A stretch of DNA of 58,073 bases from Saprospiraceae bacterium (GTDB lineage Bacteria > Bacteroidota > Bacteroidia > Chitinophagales > Saprospiraceae). The first letter of the stretch is position 1; each line of letters starts with the position of its first letter. A model generated the notes under the pieces. It saw nothing but the letters and a program-made list of their open reading frames with translations, had not been told where the DNA came from and did no database searches. Below, in pieces: positions 26,067 through 35,083 of this stretch. The stretch is from contig JAIPBL010000035.1 of the NCBI GenBank assembly GCA_021739645.1, forward strand, positions 1 to 58,073. Direction: 5' to 3'. A program made the position numbers and the translations under genes.

Positions 26067-29000
26067 TTATTTATGTCCCAAGGAGTAGAGGGGCTTTGGT
26101 TCTTTCAGTTGGTCATTGGGCATGTATGGCGTCTGCTTGATATTGGGGCCGATTTCCTTGACCAACAGCGGCACCCTGTCCTTGGTATATTCGTACAATT
26201 CCCTGATAGTCAATATTTTGTTGCCATCTTCGTCTGCCCTCACCTGCTTGTTGCCGATTTTCAACTCTGCATTGCCAAATGCCTCCAATAAGGCCTTGGT
26301 GAATGCACCATTGCCCCATTTCGTGCTTTCAAAAGAACTTTCGCCTTTGTCGCAAGAAGCCATGATTGAAAAATCGTTGGCTGTTTTAAAGATGTTTTCA
26401 ATGGCCAATGTCAAAGCCTTGGTATCAGGTTCGGCGCCCGCTTTCGTGGCCGCATCTTCGGGTTCGTCATTATTCTCGATGGAACCTCCGCTGCGACAGG
26501 CATCCAAAAAGATGAACTTTTTGGTTTTCAAGGGTTTCAGCACATCCAGCAGCTCCTCTTGGAAGTCCAGTGATTGAAATTCCTTATAGAGGATATTGCA
26601 GTTGGCCGCCGATAGCTTAAAATGCTTGTGCGGTCTATCGGAAATAAAACCGTGGGAAGAAAAAAACAGCAGTAGCACATCGCCGTTTTTGATATTATCA
26701 TCATAGGCAATGTCCTGTATGGTCTTGGCGATTTCTTTTTCCTTTGTGCTTTGTTCTGAAGTAAATTTATGGATATAAACCTTTTCAAACACCCCATTAT
26801 CCCCTTCCTGCCCCTGAAAAACATTGGCAAAATCCTGCGCATCCTTCGTGGAGTATTTCAGGTCCGTTTGTGGCACCCCAAATGAATAGACATGCAGGTT
26901 TACCTTTTTTTGGACATATTTAATAGCCAATACTTTTTCACCCCTATAATCGCCCGTAGTTACTATCACTTGAATACGGTTCTCGCCCTCCTGCAATTTG
27001 ATGGTTGCAACAAAATCATATCCATCTTCCATTTGTAGCAATTCCATATCCTTGTTGGCAGCAATTGGTTCTCCATTTAGCAGCAATTGTACCTGCCCGA
27101 TTTCCAACGATTGCTTCGTGAGCAGCCGCAGCTTGACGGTCAAGTCTGCCGTGTTGGTGGTGTTTCCCAATTTTGCCAATTCGGTCATGTCAGGCGACAC
27201 CCAAGTTAGCATTATATCCGTAGGGGCGTAGGACATCCAGCCATTGCTCGGCCCCCTTTTGCCACCCCTATCCGTAGGTTCAGGTACGATTCCAGTCGGT
27301 TCAACATCATCCCGAATAGAGGGCAACAGCAATCGATAACTACCATTTGTGCCATTTCTGCGGGTCTTTTCCCAGGCCTTGGTATCCACTTCCAAAGTAT
27401 CAGACTGAAACAGTGAACTTGCCTTGAAGCGAATTGATAACTTGCGCAATTCTCCAGGCTGCAAGGTGCCAAGGCTTTGTTTTAGGCTGTCGGTTGGGGC
27501 CACATAGTCGGGCAGCGAAAACCGGAAATACACGTCCTCCGCAGGAGCATCGCCCGTATTCTTAAGTTCAATTTCCAATTGATGCACTTCACTTCGGCGC
27601 AAAGGTTTGCCTTCTGGTAAAGAGAACCGATAGCCTATTGTCTCCAATCGAGGCATCGGCTCCTTACGGGAAGTCACCTCAAAGTCGAAACTGGGTATTG
27701 CCAAGCCGTTTGTCGCTTCAAAAACTATGGTAAACTTATTGCTCCCACTTAACAATCCTTCAGTGGCAGAAATTGGGATAGCCACTTTTTGGGAGGCGTT
27801 TTTTGGCAAATGACCGATAGATAGGCTGCGGGCAATATGGACACCATCGGCGATAGACAAAGCCTCGATGCGGGCGTTGATTCCCCAAGCATCACCATCT
27901 CCTTCATTGGTCAGCGTGAAGGAGTAATAGCCCCGTTCTACTGGATCAAGAATGCCATTTCCATCCTGGTCCACGAAGCCACCTTTGGTAATGGAAACCA
28001 GCGGCTTACCGTCCATAGTGGGTGTGCCGAGCCGCTCGAACCGGGTGAGGTAGGCATCTACGGTAGTGAGCTTATCGGAATGTCCGGCAGCAATCAGCTC
28101 TCCATCATGCAATTGCGCTAGCGAATGAAACCGGTCGCCAAATATGTTTTTCGATGACGCATCTACAGGTTTTGCATCCCATAAGCTGTTGCCGTTCGGT
28201 TGCACATAGTTCATCCAAAAACTGCTGCGGTTTGCCCCCGAAAATGGGGACCCATAGCCCGCAAGCAGAAAATCGCCGCTAGGCGTCTGCACAATAGCCT
28301 CACCGCCTTCTTCCCCCTTCTGACCGTAATGCCCAAAGCAAAGCAAGTCGCCCTGCTCATTGGTGCGTAGGTAAAACGCTTGTGTCTTGTGGCCGTCAAT
28401 GCTCGCCGTTCCGGCCAGTGCGATATCGGCGGTTGGAGTCACCACCAGGTCCTTCGCTACCAAGGCGCTGACAGCTTTCGCCGGCGGGTCTTTTTTGAAC
28501 AAAGATTGCCAATTGTACCACCCTTTTTGCCAAACCACCCCGCTGCCATCCTGCTTTATTTTTATCAAAAAAGCCATCTCCTTGCCAGAAGCACCCGCAT
28601 TGCCCGCCACGATAAAATCCCCGTCGGGCAATTGGGCAAGAGCCACCCCGTTCGTTAGCTTTTGGTCATGTACAAATTCCCAACCCAAACTGCCATTGGC
28701 GTCTATTTTCACCAAGTACAAGTGGCCATCCCTGCTGCCCGTTGCTACAAAACTACCATCAGCCATTTGCAAAAGGTCGTGCAGTTCGTCGTCGGCTACT
28801 GTCCCCAATACTTTGTCCCAAATGACGATACCAAGCTCACTCACCTTGAGCAACCAGGCATCCCGCTCTCCAATAGCTTCCTTCCAAGGAGAAGCCGTAT
28901 AGCCTGCTATGACATAACCGCCATCAAAAGCCTGCACAATGGCACTGGCTCCGTCATCGGCTGTGCCGCCGAAGTTTACATTGAGCATTTCACCACCGTT

Positions 29001-29222
29001 TTCGTCCGTCACCACCAGCAGCACATCGTTGTTTCTATATGCCTTGGACCTTGTGTTGCCCACCGCTGCTATACCGCCCTCGATGGTCTCTATCGCCATC
29101 TGAAAATCGTCGTAGCGGTTGCCACCAAAACGCTTGTTCCACTTTTCGGCGGGCATTTGCTGGCAGCACAACATTGCAGGAAGGGCAAGCAGCAGGGCCG
29201 TTGTGTATAGCTGTTTTTTCAT
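26067..29222 (-). CDS. secreted beta-propeller protein with C-terminal caspase-fold peptidase
   Basis: 1051 residues from ATG 29222, which begins a signal peptide (MKKQLYTTALLLALPAMLCC, possibly lipoprotein). Residues about 30-420 have propeller-like strands (FGGNRYDDFQMAIETIEGGIAAVGNT, FGGTADDGASAIVQAFDGGYVIAGYT). CARDB-like or Ig-like segments follow (GDAWGINARIEAL, NTGDAPAEDVYFRFSLP). The C-terminal 270 residues are a C14 caspase-like domain: catalytic His 857 in FFSSHG and Cys 909 in DACRSGG, 52 residues apart. Both are present, so it should be active. Family members cut after acidic or basic residues, but specificity cannot be told. It is third after the sigma pair in an operon; no T9SS tail was found. 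Confidence 0.92.
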   Translation of the reverse strand: MKKQLYTTALLLALPAMLCCQQMPAEKWNKRFGGNRYDDFQMAIETIEGGIAAVGNTRSKAYRNNDVLLVVTDENGGEMLNVNFGGTADDGASAIVQAFDGGYVIAGYTASPWKEAIGERDAWLLKVSELGIVIWDKVLGTVADDELHDLLQMADGSFVATGSRDGHLYLVKIDANGSLGWEFVHDQKLTNGVALAQLPDGDFIVAGNAGASGKEMAFLIKIKQDGSGVVWQKGWYNWQSLFKKDPPAKAVSALVAKDLVVTPTADIALAGTASIDGHKTQAFYLRTNEQGDLLCFGHYGQKGEEGGEAIVQTPSGDFLLAGYGSPFSGANRSSFWMNYVQPNGNSLWDAKPVDASSKNIFGDRFHSLAQLHDGELIAAGHSDKLTTVDAYLTRFERLGTPTMDGKPLVSITKGGFVDQDGNGILDPVERGYYSFTLTNEGDGDAWGINARIEALSIADGVHIARSLSIGHLPKNASQKVAIPISATEGLLSGSNKFTIVFEATNGLAIPSFDFEVTSRKEPMPRLETIGYRFSLPEGKPLRRSEVHQLEIELKNTGDAPAEDVYFRFSLPDYVAPTDSLKQSLGTLQPGELRKLSIRFKASSLFQSDTLEVDTKAWEKTRRNGTNGSYRLLLPSIRDDVEPTGIVPEPTDRGGKRGPSNGWMSYAPTDIMLTWVSPDMTELAKLGNTTNTADLTVKLRLLTKQSLEIGQVQLLLNGEPIAANKDMELLQMEDGYDFVATIKLQEGENRIQVIVTTGDYRGEKVLAIKYVQKKVNLHVYSFGVPQTDLKYSTKDAQDFANVFQGQEGDNGVFEKVYIHKFTSEQSTKEKEIAKTIQDIAYDDNIKNGDVLLLFFSSHGFISDRPHKHFKLSAANCNILYKEFQSLDFQEELLDVLKPLKTKKFIFLDACRSGGSIENNDEPEDAATKAGAEPDTKALTLAIENIFKTANDFSIMASCDKGESSFESTKWGNGAFTKALLEAFGNAELKIGNKQVRADEDGNKILTIRELYEYTKDRVPLLVKEIGPNIKQTPYMPNDQLKEPKPLYSLGHK

Positions 29223-29244
29223 GTGCCGTCGTTCATACAGTTTC

Positions 29245-30798
29245 TCAGTTGAAAACATGGTACTTGCACCACTCCACCACCATTTCTTCATTTTCGTTGA
29301 CGAGAAAAACCACTGGGTCACAGACCATGAAAAACCCCGTTGGGGTGGAGAGCACCTCTGATTGCCTGCCCTTCATCATGGACTCCATCTTGTTGAATGG
29401 ATGTGAACAGGGTATGCGCTGAAGGCACAATTGGTTTTTTCCGTTTTTTTCAAAATGCAAAAGGGTGGAATTGTCAGCACGGGTGACGTACAAGCGGGTG
29501 ATAGGACTATCGCACAACACAACTTCCCAGTGCTGCGACCCAGAGAACGGTGGTCGGTGTAGCCTTGCGCCATCCACCTGTATGTCAGTAGGAAAGGGTT
29601 TTACGCATTCAAAAGGGGCGGGCAGCGTACAAGACTCACCTTTCAGGATTTTCAAGTTGTAGGTCGCTTGGTTCCTCACTTGCTGGCTTATAGACTCGGT
29701 TGCCAGTTGCTCCCATATCGCCTTTGCCGTTTGTTCGTGTGAAGCGCTGTAGGTATTTGCCAGTGCAAATGCCAATTGCAAATGGTCTTGCTCTAATGAT
29801 GTTTTCGCCTTTTTCACCAACTTGTTCTTTTGATAACGCCCCAGTGCCTTTTCCCAATAACCCATCATGCCCCATGCACAGAGCAGGTTGATTTCGGCAG
29901 GTAAATAATCGGCATCAAGCCCAATAGCCTTCCGCAGGTTCCCATCTGCTTTCGAGAGCAGTGACTTCCAATCGTCCGAGTCTTTTGCACCAGGCGCCAA
30001 TGGCTTTTTTAATCGGGTGTCCCAATCAATTTCCAATGGATAGAGATACGGAAGTGCATTTTGGTCGGGAGCATTCATCGCCCAAAGCAAGTAATTTACG
30101 CCGATATTGTTGTAAAGCTCCCTGCCTAGGTAGTGTTTGGAAACGTATTCGAGGGAGCGGGCAGCCAACTCGTATTGCCCAATGGCACTGAGATAGGTGG
30201 CTGCCTCATAGACCTGCACGAGCTGTTCCACCTTCTCGATAACCACCTTGGCCGACTGTTTTCGCTCGTATTGTGGGGGATAGTTAGCCAACCGAGCATC
30301 CGTCAGACCATAATCCCGGTAAACTGCATCCAGCAACTGTGGCAGCAGCTCGTAGTATTTTTTATAGCCCGCTAGGTATGCGCAAAAAACACCTTGCACA
30401 TCGGCAGCTTGCTCTGTAGCGTGGTCAGTGGGTGTACCCCGATCCCAAGCAAGGTAGCTGGTGGGTTTGTCATTGGCAATTGATGCCCGCTGTGCGTGGG
30501 CGAGCTCGTGCCCAATGATGAAAGCAAGCACCGTTAGGGAATCTTTGCCAAAGGATTTGCAAATAGTAAGTGCCTTTTGCTCTATCTGAATGATACTGCT
30601 AGTGGCCAAATACCTTGCTACGTAGTTGGTAGATTTGGTGATTTCGATTTCTATCGGCGGGAATGCACTTGCGCCAGTTGCTTCAACCAACTTGTCCAAC
30701 ACCAACTGTGGGGACGAAAAAGACGCCTGATTAGTTCGGGCCATAAGCGTCGAGCAAAGCAGCACCAAAACATACAATATCCTTGACTTTACTGGCAT
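29245..30798 (-). CDS. secreted HExxH metallopeptidase (M48-like) with helical repeats
   Basis: 517 residues. Signal peptide (ILYVLVLLCSTLMA), then a peptidase region with IGHELAHAQRA (HExxH) and, about 40 residues on, HATEQAADVQG, where the Glu could be the third zinc ligand, as in M48-type gluzincins. Residues about 170-400 look like TPR-type helical repeats (ATYLSAIGQYELAARSLEYVSKHYLGRELYNNIGVNYL). The last 100 residues are a beta-rich region (WEVVLCDSPITRLYVTRADNS). Twenty-two bases separate it from the caspase gene, so the two proteases are co-expressed. Confidence 0.85.
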   Translation of the reverse strand: MPVKSRILYVLVLLCSTLMARTNQASFSSPQLVLDKLVEATGASAFPPIEIEITKSTNYVARYLATSSIIQIEQKALTICKSFGKDSLTVLAFIIGHELAHAQRASIANDKPTSYLAWDRGTPTDHATEQAADVQGVFCAYLAGYKKYYELLPQLLDAVYRDYGLTDARLANYPPQYERKQSAKVVIEKVEQLVQVYEAATYLSAIGQYELAARSLEYVSKHYLGRELYNNIGVNYLLWAMNAPDQNALPYLYPLEIDWDTRLKKPLAPGAKDSDDWKSLLSKADGNLRKAIGLDADYLPAEINLLCAWGMMGYWEKALGRYQKNKLVKKAKTSLEQDHLQLAFALANTYSASHEQTAKAIWEQLATESISQQVRNQATYNLKILKGESCTLPAPFECVKPFPTDIQVDGARLHRPPFSGSQHWEVVLCDSPITRLYVTRADNSTLLHFEKNGKNQLCLQRIPCSHPFNKMESMMKGRQSEVLSTPTGFFMVCDPVVFLVNENEEMVVEWCKYHVFN

Positions 30799-30891
30799 GA
30801 GCTACAATGGTTGAATAGAATAACCGTCACGGGCGCTGCCCTTTTCCGCTTTGATTCCAACCGGAAAGGGAAAATGCCCATCGAACTCCCG

Positions 30892-31716
30892 CTAGTTGCA
30901 TTTGTTGGCCACCAATTGTTGCTTGGCAGCTACCATATAGGTCGAGTTGCCATTTTCTGCAACCTTCTGGAACAAACCACAAGCAGCCTCATGGCCTTGT
31001 TTAGTCTTGAACTCGTTGTAGCAATAGGCAACATAGAACTGTGCCTCGTCCTGTTTTTCAAAGTCATCTGCCAAGGTCAGTGGGTCTAATAGCTCAAAGG
31101 CTTTGGCATACTCCGTCAATTGAAAAATGGAAAGCCCCAACAGGTGTCTTGGCATCGGGTCGTTTGGGTATGTTTCCCGAAGTGGGGCGGCAATTTGCTT
31201 TGCCTTCTCAAATTCGAACTTCTTGTAGTACTCCCATCCCGTCACCAAGCTGTCCCTTTTGCCCTCTTCGCCAGCTGCAAATCCGCTTGCCCGGAGTTCT
31301 TCAATGGTACGGTCAATACGGGCAGCATCGGGTTTGAGGACGGTTAGGTCTTGTACACCAATATAGGTGGCATCATCTTGCTGGACTGCCCAGTAAACAC
31401 CCACTGCTAACACAAGCACGGCAGCAGCGGCCCAAAGCCAACGGAAAGCATTTTTCGGTTTCATAACGACTGTTTTTGCACCTAGCGCATTAGTGGCATC
31501 TTGTCCCTTAACTTCCGCACGGGCGATGTTGATTTTAGATTTAAGCTGTTGATAATCGTGCAGTTCCAGCCCTCCAAGTATGGTGCGAAACTGTTGTAGG
31601 TCTTCGGCTAATTGGGAGTTTTGCGATAGGCTCTCCTCAAAAGAAGCTCGTTCATCCTCCGGCATTCTGCCCAATAGGTATCGCTCTATTTGCTCAAAAT
31701 TGTATTCGTCATTCAT
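30892..31716 (-). CDS. anti-sigma-like membrane protein with C-terminal TPR
   Basis: 274 residues. The N-terminus YNFEQIERYLLGRMPEDERASFEESLSQNSQLAEDLQQF matches the helical sigma-binding head of Bacteroidota anti-sigma proteins (no zinc ligands seen). A single membrane helix follows (WLWAAAAVLVLAVGVYWAV, about 93-111), and the periplasmic part carries TPR-like helices (YYKKFEFEKAKQIAAPLRETYPNDPMPRHLLGLSIFQL). Its start overlaps the sigma gene stop by 4 bases. It likely holds the sigma factor until an envelope signal arrives; that is inferred. Confidence 0.82.
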   Translation of the reverse strand: MNDEYNFEQIERYLLGRMPEDERASFEESLSQNSQLAEDLQQFRTILGGLELHDYQQLKSKINIARAEVKGQDATNALGAKTVVMKPKNAFRWLWAAAAVLVLAVGVYWAVQQDDATYIGVQDLTVLKPDAARIDRTIEELRASGFAAGEEGKRDSLVTGWEYYKKFEFEKAKQIAAPLRETYPNDPMPRHLLGLSIFQLTEYAKAFELLDPLTLADDFEKQDEAQFYVAYCYNEFKTKQGHEAACGLFQKVAENGNSTYMVAAKQQLVANKCN

Positions 31717-32306
31717 TGCTCTTCATTTATCATTTGATAATTTGGGTGTCCAAAAACCTTGTTCCTCAGCGCATTCATGCACCGCATTTTTTTCTGTTTG
31801 ATGAACTGGTCTGAATAGCCCATTTCCTCAGCGATTTCCGCTAGTGGCTTGCGCAGGAGATAAAAAGCATGTATTACTTGTTGGCAATCCGCCGCTATTT
31901 GTCCGAATGCATTTGCAACCAACTGCTCTTTCAGTGAAAAAACAGCTTCCCTGACGAAGACCTCGCCCGTATCGTCGGCCCTCAAGGGAAGATTTTCTAT
32001 TGGCAAATTATTCCGACGGCCTCGCAGCTTGTACATCCACCAGTTGCGCACAATGGCTTGAAAAAACGAACCTATATTGGTTTGCACGGAAAATCCCGGT
32101 TTGCGAAGGTTTTGAACAAGTGCTATTAACGCTTCTTGGAATACGTCCTCTGCATCATCTTCCGTCCCGGAGTTATCCAGTACATAGTGGCGGACGTATG
32201 CCCCGTAGCGGTGGTATATAGCCTGAAAAGCACTGTTTTGCTCGCCTTTCAAGCCTAAAAGTAGAGCCTCATCCGACAAAGGGTCAGCTATAGGTTGCAG
32301 CATCAT
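31713..32306 (-). CDS. ECF-type RNA polymerase sigma factor
   Basis: About 197 residues from the ATG at 32306 (a second ATG follows at once); the open frame runs further upstream but without family similarity. Sigma region 2 is AFQAIYHRYGAYVRHYVLDNSGTEDDAEDVFQEALIALVQNL with the polymerase-binding helix, then TNIGSFFQAIVRNWWMYKLRGRR. Region 4 is DCQQVIHAFYLLRKPLAEIAEEMGYSDQFIKQKKMRCMNALR with a helix-turn-helix. It heads the operon of anti-sigma-like protein, peptidase, caspase, T9SS-B protein and PorP/SprF, and probably controls it. Confidence 0.92.
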   Translation of the reverse strand: MMLQPIADPLSDEALLLGLKGEQNSAFQAIYHRYGAYVRHYVLDNSGTEDDAEDVFQEALIALVQNLRKPGFSVQTNIGSFFQAIVRNWWMYKLRGRRNNLPIENLPLRADDTGEVFVREAVFSLKEQLVANAFGQIAADCQQVIHAFYLLRKPLAEIAEEMGYSDQFIKQKKMRCMNALRNKVFGHPNYQMINEEQ

Positions 32307-32422
32307 CAAAAGGTTATCACCCTGGGAGATACAGGGTCTTTGTTGCGAATATGCGAACCACTTTAATTGCTGAATTAGCAAGAAAGAACAACTGGTCAAA
32401 AAATCAAATAGTCGGTAAGCAA

Positions 32423-32647
32423 TTACCCCCCAAAAAACATACTTTTCAAAAACCCCGCAAGCCCCTTCGTCTCTTCCATGCTGCCGGGGTGCTTGTTTTC
32501 CGACAGGTAGCGCCGGAAATCCTGCCCACCCTGGCGGGAAGCATACACCCGGGAGCCGTCCAGCAGGGTGAGCGCCAGTTCCGGGTGGTTGTAGCGTTTA
32601 AGGAATTCGAGGTTAACCACCGTGTCGCTGCGGATTTGGAGGCAATT
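32423..32647 (-). pseudogene. C-terminal fragment of a LytTR response regulator
   Basis: The frame reads CLQIRSDTVVNLEFLKRYNHPELALTLLDGSRVYASRQGGQDFRRYLSENKHPGSMEETKGLAGFLKSMFFGG, matching the last 75 residues of the LytR gene at 34248-35081 at about 80% DNA identity by eye. No receiver domain precedes it; the Fic gene stop lies directly upstream. It is the DNA-binding end of a second LytTR gene whose front has been lost. Confidence 0.7.
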
Positions 32648-32648
32648 T

Positions 32649-34124
32649 TCAAAAAAACCTCAACTGCGCCTCATCATGCTGCTTAAAAGCATTGCATTTT
32701 TCCAAATGAACTTTCATGGCGTCCATGTCGTCACCTGCAATCGTGGCGCTGAACTCGTGCGCCCGTTGCATCATCCGAAGGTAAGGCGTGGGGTCGTGTT
32801 GCCGGGTAAGGCGGCGAAGCGCCACCATGTAGTCGTCCCGGTAAACGGTGGGGATGATGATTTTCGATTGGCCTTGCACGACCAATTCGGCGTTCATCAT
32901 CACCCTTGCCATGCGCCCGTTGCCGTCCAAAAACGGGTGTACTTCGCTAATCAGGAACATGATGAAAGCAGCCTTCGCAAACGGGTCCGCCAATGCCTGG
33001 TAGTAGTCGAAGCCCTTTATCAAGGTGCCTTTCACCAGTGCATGGTCCACGAAAAAGGAGTCGCCAGCCCGGTTGTTTTTGTCCTTGAACTGGCCGGGCT
33101 TCTTTGACACCCTTGCGCCCAACAGCACCTGATGGCGGTACAGCAGCAGTTCGAGCAGGGCGGCGGGCGTTTCGGGAACCGTCTGCATTTCCGCCCAGTT
33201 GCTCACCAATTTCCAAGTGCCAAGCACATCGTGCGAGTCCTCGCTGCGGGTGGGAAACGGTACCTGCGTTTCGATAATCTGCATGGCATCTTCCAGTTCA
33301 AACTCGGTGCCCTCGATATAGTTGGAAAAATAGGCTTCGAAGAAAGCGAAGTTGTGAAAGGAGCGGTCGGAGGCATTGCGGTCGGGAAAGTCCTGGAATT
33401 CCGTTTGCTTCAGCGCCACGAACAGTTTTTCAAAGACTTCGACGCGTGCCGGGTCGTAGGGGTTGCCAAATGCCCTGGCCCTGGCCAGCGGCGAAGTCAA
33501 CACGCTGGACGGCCGGGAGGCCAGCAAAGCACCTACCAACCTGTTCAGCTTCTCAAATTCGGACTCCATGCCCAACTCCAGGGCTATCTCCCTCGCCCTG
33601 TCCCGAAGTTCGTTCAGCCCGTTTTCGCCCTTGGTACGGGCGACTTGCTCCAAGCGGTTTTCCAACTCTTGCAAAGTACAGGTTTTCGATTCAGGCCCCG
33701 ATTGCCGGGAAGTTTGCAGGTTTTCCAAAAGCGCCCTTTCCAATTGCGAAGCGTACAGCTCGCCCGATAGCGGGTTATCGCCCTTGATGCGCCCATGCCC
33801 CTGCATGAAGCGGAGCGTGAGGCCCGGTAGGGCTATCTTTTTGGTGTAAGAATAGGTAAGAAAAACATGCCCGGCAGCCGTCGGCTGAAACTCCAAAGCG
33901 GAGCGGTGGCTCAACACGGCCCCTGGGTACAATCGTCCAAGGATGGTAAAAAGATTGCGCCTGACCAATGCTGCGGGGCTGTCGGTAAAATTGGAGGAGT
34001 AGATTCTGGAAGCAATCTTTCTGATTTTGCCGGCGCTTTCCAGTTTTGAAAGCTGCTTGCTAACCGATGGCTCGCTCGATGAAAAGATAATTTCCTGAAG
34101 CTGTATTGGTAAAATATTTTCCAT
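32649..34124 (-). CDS. Fic-domain AMP-transferase with winged-helix N-terminus
   Basis: 491 residues from ATG 34124; a GTG at 34196 is possible but would put operator-like palindromes inside the gene. Residues 1-110 resemble an AbiEi-type winged helix (PSVSKQLSKLESAGKIRKIASRIYSS, then LYPGAVLSHRSALEF). A coiled region follows. The Fic core has the active loop HPFLDGNGRMAR (H396) and an upstream inhibitory helix SNYIEG (267-272, pattern [ST]xxxE[GN]), so it is a self-inhibited Fic enzyme, able in principle to add AMP to a protein target. The 3' end abuts a LytTR gene fragment. Confidence 0.9.
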   Translation of the reverse strand: MENILPIQLQEIIFSSSEPSVSKQLSKLESAGKIRKIASRIYSSNFTDSPAALVRRNLFTILGRLYPGAVLSHRSALEFQPTAAGHVFLTYSYTKKIALPGLTLRFMQGHGRIKGDNPLSGELYASQLERALLENLQTSRQSGPESKTCTLQELENRLEQVARTKGENGLNELRDRAREIALELGMESEFEKLNRLVGALLASRPSSVLTSPLARARAFGNPYDPARVEVFEKLFVALKQTEFQDFPDRNASDRSFHNFAFFEAYFSNYIEGTEFELEDAMQIIETQVPFPTRSEDSHDVLGTWKLVSNWAEMQTVPETPAALLELLLYRHQVLLGARVSKKPGQFKDKNNRAGDSFFVDHALVKGTLIKGFDYYQALADPFAKAAFIMFLISEVHPFLDGNGRMARVMMNAELVVQGQSKIIIPTVYRDDYMVALRRLTRQHDPTPYLRMMQRAHEFSATIAGDDMDAMKVHLEKCNAFKQHDEAQLRFF

Positions 34125-34148
34125 TAAAAGGGTGGTTTGGGTCAAATT

Positions 34149-34195
34149 TGGAAAATAATTTCCACTATAAACTGGTTTTTGGAAAATAATTTCCA
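34149..34195 (-). promoter_or_regulatory. two palindromic operator-like sites before the fic gene
   Basis: TGGAAAATAATTTCCA occurs at 34149-34164 and again at 34180-34195, 31 bases apart (about three helical turns). Arms are TGGAAA/TTTCCA. A third, looser relative (ATGGAAAATATTTTACC, minus strand) covers the ATG at 34124. They fit a binding site for the winged-helix part of the Fic protein. Confidence 0.6.
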
Positions 34196-34247
34196 CTACT
34201 GCTCGTAGTCAGGCAATTTCGGCACTACCCCTTGCCGACAGGATAGG

Positions 34248-35081
34248 CTACCTCCCAAACATGCTTTTCAAAAACCCCGCAAGCCCTTTCACCTCCTCCA
34301 CCCCGCCAGGGTGTTTGGTCTCCGACAAAAACCGCCGGAAATCCTGCCCGCCACGGCGGGAGGCATACACCCGTGAGCCGTCGAGCAGCGTCAGCGTCAA
34401 TTCAGCGTGGTTGTAGCGTTTGACAAATTCGAGGTTGACCACCGTGTCGCTGCTGATTTGGAAGAAATTGTGCTCGGCGGTCAGCAGGTGGCTGTAGTGG
34501 CCGAGGTTTTTCATGGCGGTGAGCTTTTCGCCGCCCTTCAAGTGGACGTGCGTCACCACGCCGTCAGCCTCCAAACGAACAATGTCGTCCACGGCCACGA
34601 ATTCCACGATTCCTTTCAGCAGGTGAAAAGCGATGCGCCGGGCTGGGTGGCTCGGTCGGCGGAGGTGTTCCAGCAATAGTCCTATCTGCTGGTTGTATTG
34701 GCGTTGGTTCAGCCGCTTTGCCGCCTTTTCCACTGCCCTCACGAGTCTTTCCGCTTCAATGGGCTTGTTGATAAAATCAAGGGCCGAGAACTCGATGGCC
34801 CTCGTCACATTTTCGAAGCTGCCGAAGCCGGTGACAAAAATGATTTCAAAAAAAATTGAGTCCTCCTCGTGCAAGCGGGCGAGCAGGTCGAAGGAGGTCT
34901 CCTTGTCTAATTGGATGTCGAGAAAAACCAGGTCGGGCTCCACGGTTTTTATCAGTTGGTAGGCCTGTTCAGCGTTTTCCGCTTCGCCCATAAGCTGCAG
35001 CTCTGGGCATTCTGCTGTCAGGATTTTTTTCAAGGTCTCTCGGTTATCGAAAGTGTCTTCTACGATGATGGTTTTTATCAT
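34248..35081 (-). CDS. LytTR-family response regulator
   Basis: 277 residues from ATG 35081 (MIKTIIVEDTFDN). A receiver domain (phospho-acceptor Asp in PDLVFLDIQLDKE, later FVTGFGSFENVTRAIEFSALDFINKPIEAE) is joined to a LytTR DNA-binding domain (residues about 165-260: IVRLEADGVVTHVHLKGGEKLTAMKNLGHYSHLL, ISSDTVVNLEFVKRYNH). It lies 2 bases after the sensor kinase gene, so the two form a classic LytS/LytR pair. The 3' part is duplicated beyond the fic gene. Confidence 0.93.
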   Translation of the reverse strand: MIKTIIVEDTFDNRETLKKILTAECPELQLMGEAENAEQAYQLIKTVEPDLVFLDIQLDKETSFDLLARLHEEDSIFFEIIFVTGFGSFENVTRAIEFSALDFINKPIEAERLVRAVEKAAKRLNQRQYNQQIGLLLEHLRRPSHPARRIAFHLLKGIVEFVAVDDIVRLEADGVVTHVHLKGGEKLTAMKNLGHYSHLLTAEHNFFQISSDTVVNLEFVKRYNHAELTLTLLDGSRVYASRRGGQDFRRFLSETKHPGGVEEVKGLAGFLKSMFGR

Positions 35082-35083
35082 GG

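Noticed and set aside
34124-34196. GTG at 34196 as the fic start
   Set aside because: It would translate the two palindromes and adds residues unlike the AbiEi-type N-terminus; ATG 34124 is preferred.
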